DNA of 64,000 nucleotides from Thuidium tamariscinum. Its lineage: Eukaryota; Streptophyta; Bryopsida; Hypnales; Thuidiaceae. Made by a program: the position numbers and the translations under genes. The notes under the pieces are model-generated. The model worked only from the letters and a program-made list of their open reading frames with translations, ran no database searches and had not been told where the DNA came from. The stretch covers positions 9,803,001-9,867,000 of the forward strand of contig OX344754.2 of the NCBI GenBank assembly GCA_947034885.2, given 5' to 3'. Positions 60,201 to 64,000 of this stretch are shown here, one piece after another. Positions within the stretch are counted from its first letter, which is position 1; each line of letters opens with the position of its first letter.

Positions 60201-61617
60201 TTTGTCTTGTAGAATGTTTATATCTTACATTCCCTTTCCTTGATTGTGTTTGCAGTTTGATGTCTTCGAGGGTGTGGACAGCATGCAAGGTACAGCTCAT
60301 ATTTCAGAATTTTTTGTCATTGAAGAGGCAATTAGGTCGTCTTCACTTCACTTCACTTCGTTTGTAATAAAGGTGGCATCTTGTTTCGAAATGCGCGGGA
60401 AAGATTTGTGCATCACATCGTGATGTGTCATTGTGGCAGTCCCTGAAAGCAAGGATACCGATGATGCGCCATCCACTGACAAGAAGCGTAAGGCCCCAGC
60501 TAAGGGACGTGGCAAGCCTGGAAAGAAAAAGGGTTCATCATCAGAGTCCGATGAGGACGAGGACGAGGAAGTTGAGCTTGATGACGAAGACAGCGATGAA
60601 CCCCAACCTAAAGGTGCTGGCTCTGTTTTTTATTGTGATGTTATGTCTGAAAGGGTGGGGCTGAATCTTGTCGGAACTTCACGAACAGATGATGTCAGCC
60701 AGCATTTGTTCTGAATTAAGGAGTTATTTCTCTCTCATTTCGTTAATGCCTGGATCAAAGATAGAAATTCCCTCTTTGGGAACTCAATAGTTAATCACAA
60801 TTACTTCCAAGACATGTTTAATTGTTCGAAAATGTAGCTTGTAGTTTCTTCTTGCTTTTGGTATATTGGACTTAATGGTTCATCCATTAGCGCCTACATG
60901 ACCAAAGGTGGCCACTTACATTTCTATAGGAGTTGCAACGAATCATTAAGGAGGGTTTAAGGAAGGCAGCAAAATATACCAATAGAAAGAAGATAGTAGA
61001 ACCTAAAGTACACATACCCATTTCCCAGCGTTTGAAATTAAGTAATACTGAATACAAGATATACACGCGCTGTGCACCAATATTGGGACATGGTGCTAGA
61101 AACCTACTAAGTTAGACTTTGAAAATTCATAATTAATACATATGATATCCAAATAGTGAACAACAATGTTTTTCGAATTATGAAAAGGATCCAAAGTATT
61201 TATGACAATTTAATAATGGAAACTGCTTCAAATTGCTGAAGTGTCCATTCGTAGGTCCTCCTACCTTCAGTTTTTGTAAGTTGCTATGTTAACGGCTAAG
61301 TGCCTAAATTGGCAATAGTATGTGTTTTCTGGTTTAGGGTTACATATTGAATCTCTTTCAGAATAAGAGTTGGTTCACGTTTCTTTTGCGGTTTTGTAAT
61401 CGGCATCATTTCTGGCACAGCTCGCGGGAAACCAGCTGGACGGGGTCGTGGCCGAGGTAGGGGAGCAGCTACGAAGAATGGTCACGTTGAAGTATCACCA
61501 CCTGCAAAGAAAGGCCGCGGTGGTCGAGCAGCAAAAGAGGCTCCTGCGCCAGTAGAAGCTCCTGCTGAAGCTCCCAAAGTCCGTGGAAGGGGTCGACCTC
61601 GCGGTCGTGGAAAGTAG
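54207..61617 (+). CDS. RCC2/TD-60-like RCC1-repeat protein with basic RG-rich tail
   Basis: Exons read at 54207-54447, 56111-56172, 56422-56489, 56706-56827, 56964-57070, 57332-57382, 57627-57742, 57977-58009, 58317-58340, 58638-58764, 59047-59129, 59365-59488, 59726-59778, 59886-59957, 60256-60290, 60440-60614 and 61421-61617 (internal edges approximate). RCC1 repeats are clear: LFCGSTSWETVG, YTWGRNEKGQLGHGD, FGFNKHGQLGSG, SAGLPQYGQLGHGTDNEYN, WGFGGHGRLGHK, LYMWGRVKATGENWMYPKP, GWNIRSMDSGN, ISWGTAQYGELGYGPTGPK and VACGLGHSLVIV. This order and the AGLPQYGQLGHGTDNE block match RCC2 (TD-60), a seven-bladed propeller with roles in mitosis and small-GTPase signalling in animals. The tail has a KKRKAP basic patch, an acidic run and RGRGRPRGRGK, suited to chromatin or RNA binding. 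An AAC run encodes eight Asn near residue 15. Confidence 0.9.
54660..55530 (+). repeat. Three degenerate direct repeats of about 315 bp in RCC2-like intron 1
   Basis: GTGGCATTGAGTGTGGAGTC recurs near 54674, 54993 and 55308, each followed by GGGTT, then a GTGGTCGAGGTTT block near 54861, 55170 and 55474. Confidence 0.75.
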
Positions 61618-64000
61618 ATGGAGAGGTTTGTACTTTGTAGTACTTGGGTTCTGTTTTCTTTCCATTCGATTTGTCATAGATTTTCTTACTGTACTGTTGG
61701 TTTCAGGAGAGTAATTTGTCTGCGGTAGTTTAGCCGATTTGGTACATTGATAGCAGGAGGGACTAGATCAAACTGACACTAGTTGTTTCACAAGCCCCCC
61801 CGCAGTGAGATTCACAGCCATACAGGGGCACAGATGACAGGGAGGACTGTCCTCACAAATACAAACATTCTTTCAGCATTTGGGCTTGAAGCTTGCCACA
61901 GAACTGAGACTGTTTTATTTATTTTTTCTCATTCTCTTTGCACTTACTGGACTAGAGGCCTTTTTAGTGTTTCTAAAAAAGAAACGTGAAACCTACACAG
62001 TTTGCATTGAACGGATTACTTGTTTTACTGATCATTTATTGAAAGGGGGTTCCATTGCACTTGCTCAAACGTTATGTGAGTAACATGTTCAAATTCCGAG
62101 GGTTCAAAGGTTTGTCTGATTGTTGCCGTAAGGGAGGGTGCTCTAAAAGGGACCTTCTCTAAAAAGGACCTCTAACACAGGTAGATTTTGCTTTCTTCAA
62201 TGTACCAACAGTGTAAGGGAAAACAGACTTTTTACTTGCGGACTCTAAGGAATCAGCCCATTATGGTTTTCTTTGATAGAATGAGATTCTGGCCACAATC
62301 AATGTCTTAGCTAACTAGAATGGGGTGATTAGTGACCACAATAGGAACTTTCAACTTTTTTGTGTTAATTCACTATAGGAAGGGACTCTTTCAAGCCTTT
62401 TGTGTCAGAAGATATTTTGACTGCATGTGGTGAGTAAGATGCCATTTTAGAAACAGTTTTGGTTGGTTTTGGGGTAGTCTAGAAACCATGATGGGTAGAA
62501 CACTTCAAATATTCATAACAAATTCACACTTCGTCAAAAAAATATAATTTCCATTGCTCTCATCATTTCTATCACTTGTCTAAATGTAAAAAAAATTGGA
62601 AGATTTTAGGAGTGATATGAGGGCAAATTCTTCGTTTGGTCCATAATGGAATGTTTTACCTTACATTTTAGGAAGGGGTTGCTTTTAGAAACCACTACAT
62701 TTCAACTTTAGAAATTTGTAACTAATTCCACTAAGGTCTAAAAAATATGAAATGACTTGGGTTGGATGCCAATTCCACTTTCTTCCTTCAAAAATATATT
62801 AAAAATCATTTCAAGGAGTTCAACTTCATTCCAAATATAATAAGCTCTTAAAAAGGTTGCTTTAAAAGCACACTACCTTATATTTGACACATCCAACTTT
62901 GGACCTATGCATTGTGTTTGCTCCCCCAACTGTATATATCTATTCAATATTTCAACCTTCTTTGTACTTTCTAGTACAATTTCAAAAGAAGTTCAATTGA
63001 TGGAAATGCATTTTTGGATAATTATGGGTGTTTTCACCTTAGAATTGTGAGTGGGTGCTCTTATATAATTTTAACTAGTTGATCACTCATTGTAATACTA
63101 ATTGAAATAAAAGGATTTTGTTTAAGTGTCACTTTAGTGTATTTTTAGGATTTTCAAAATCTTTCAGTAAACTAAAATACCTCTCAAATGATTTTCATTT
63201 GATATTGTTGTATCACTCAATTCAAGCAAGTGTGAAAAAATGACATTGAAAAGATGGGCTTTTGTGATTGTATAAAAATTACTAAAGATATAAAACCTTT
63301 TTAATAATTATATATATATGAAGTTTTCTATTTATTTGTATATATATAATTCAAGATACATGATTATTATGTAAAAAATAATTATTTTTTATTTATTTTA
63401 ATGAACTAGTATATAAATGTATGTATCCAAAATATAATTATTCACTATAAATATATTGAAATTCTATTTAATCCTTCAATAGAACCAAACTCTCAAATGT
63501 GCATTTTATTGCAAACTTAACCTATTACTTTTAAAATAAACCAACTTATACCAAATGACAAACTTAGTATAAACACTAAAGTCTTGCACCAAGCTATAAT
63601 AGACTTTTTTCAGTAAATGAAATTTGGGCTACAATAGGTTGAGTTAGTAGTCACAAATAATTTCTTGATGATGGTTAGGTGGAGTAATTAGTGACTATAA
63701 TAGGAATTTTCACTTGTTGGGTGAAAACTCATGACAAGAAGTGACTTTTGTAAGCCTTCATGTTGTGGCCATGACTTAAGAAATATTGTGACTACTTTAG
63801 GTGACTAAAATATATTCACTTTTTGTTGGTTTGGGGTTAGTTTAACCCCTAAGCGCTCAAACGACCATTTTTTGGTCGCTGCCCGACTTCGGGCAGAATT
63901 TTCGGGCAAAAAAAAAAAGTTTTTTCAATTTTTTTTTTTCGGTTTTGAAAAATTTGGATTTTCTTTCAACATTTATATTCAAAACTAAGATCAGTACAGT
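61618..64000. other. 3' flank and AT-rich DNA, no gene seen
   Basis: Two related stretches, about 62270-62500 and 63590-63840, share TTAGTGAC(C/T)A(C/T)AATAGGAA, AAGCCTT and GTTGGTTT(T)GGGG(G)TAG words in order, so they are direct repeat copies. No coding signal. Confidence 0.5.
63837..63897. repeat. Three consecutive short hairpins
   Basis: GGGGTTA-GTT-TAACCCC, CGACCA-TTTT-TGGTCG and GCCCGA-CT-TCGGGC follow each other, then an A/T homopolymer stretch. The base composition is more GC-rich than its surroundings. Confidence 0.6.

Noticed and set aside
60933-61115. 60-aa frame in the RCC2-like gene
   Set aside because: It lies in the intron between the acidic and the RG-rich exons and does not fit the splice phase.
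1-64000. tRNA and rRNA genes
   Set aside because: I looked for A- and B-box patterns and conserved rRNA words on both strands and found no convincing case.

Overview
The window is nuclear DNA of a land plant. It shows intron-rich genes with plant-type GT/AG introns of about 0.1-1.7 kb and AT-rich gaps between genes. The genes include plant families (DUF538, RabA4-type GTPase, trihelix domains, FIP37, a SUVR-type SET protein). An animal-like inward-rectifier (Kir-type) channel gene makes a bryophyte such as a moss the likeliest source; that is inference, not proof. All exon coordinates were read by eye and may be off by a base or two.

Layout. (1) 0.8-7.8 kb, + strand: a chimeric gene. Ten exons reproduce the N-terminal two thirds of FIP37/WTAP (an m6A-writer subunit) exon for exon, then run in frame into three tandem trihelix (Myb/SANT-like) domains. 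(2) 9242-27607: an 18.4-kb DNA transposon with inverted termini and a 4-bp TAAT target duplication, inserted inside an older small TIR element. Its plus strand carries a small basic protein gene and a long gene joining a coiled coil, a RING-like finger and a SUVR-type pre-SET/SET/post-SET histone methyltransferase, broken in this copy. Its minus strand carries a spliced DDE-type transposase. Its middle has been invaded by a 1.08-kb inverted-repeat relative (TSD TGTG) and an 825-bp element with a 10-bp TSD. (3) 30478-35064: the complete FIP37 gene, 14 exons, 339 aa. (4) 39019-39558: a secreted DUF538 protein. (5) 41100-42329: a RabA4-type GTPase. (6) 46011-50619: a 332-aa Kir-like channel with a non-canonical filter. 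(7) 54207-61617: an RCC2/TD-60-like beta-propeller gene with a basic RG-rich tail. The gaps hold MITEs, tandem repeats and AT-rich sequence without recognised genes.

Main story. The FIP37 locus was duplicated in tandem. One copy kept the full gene; the other lost its C-terminal exons and gained a DNA-binding array. The spacer between them received a transposon that brings its own H3K9-type methyltransferase gene, which suggests a mobile element that carries chromatin-modifying capacity.
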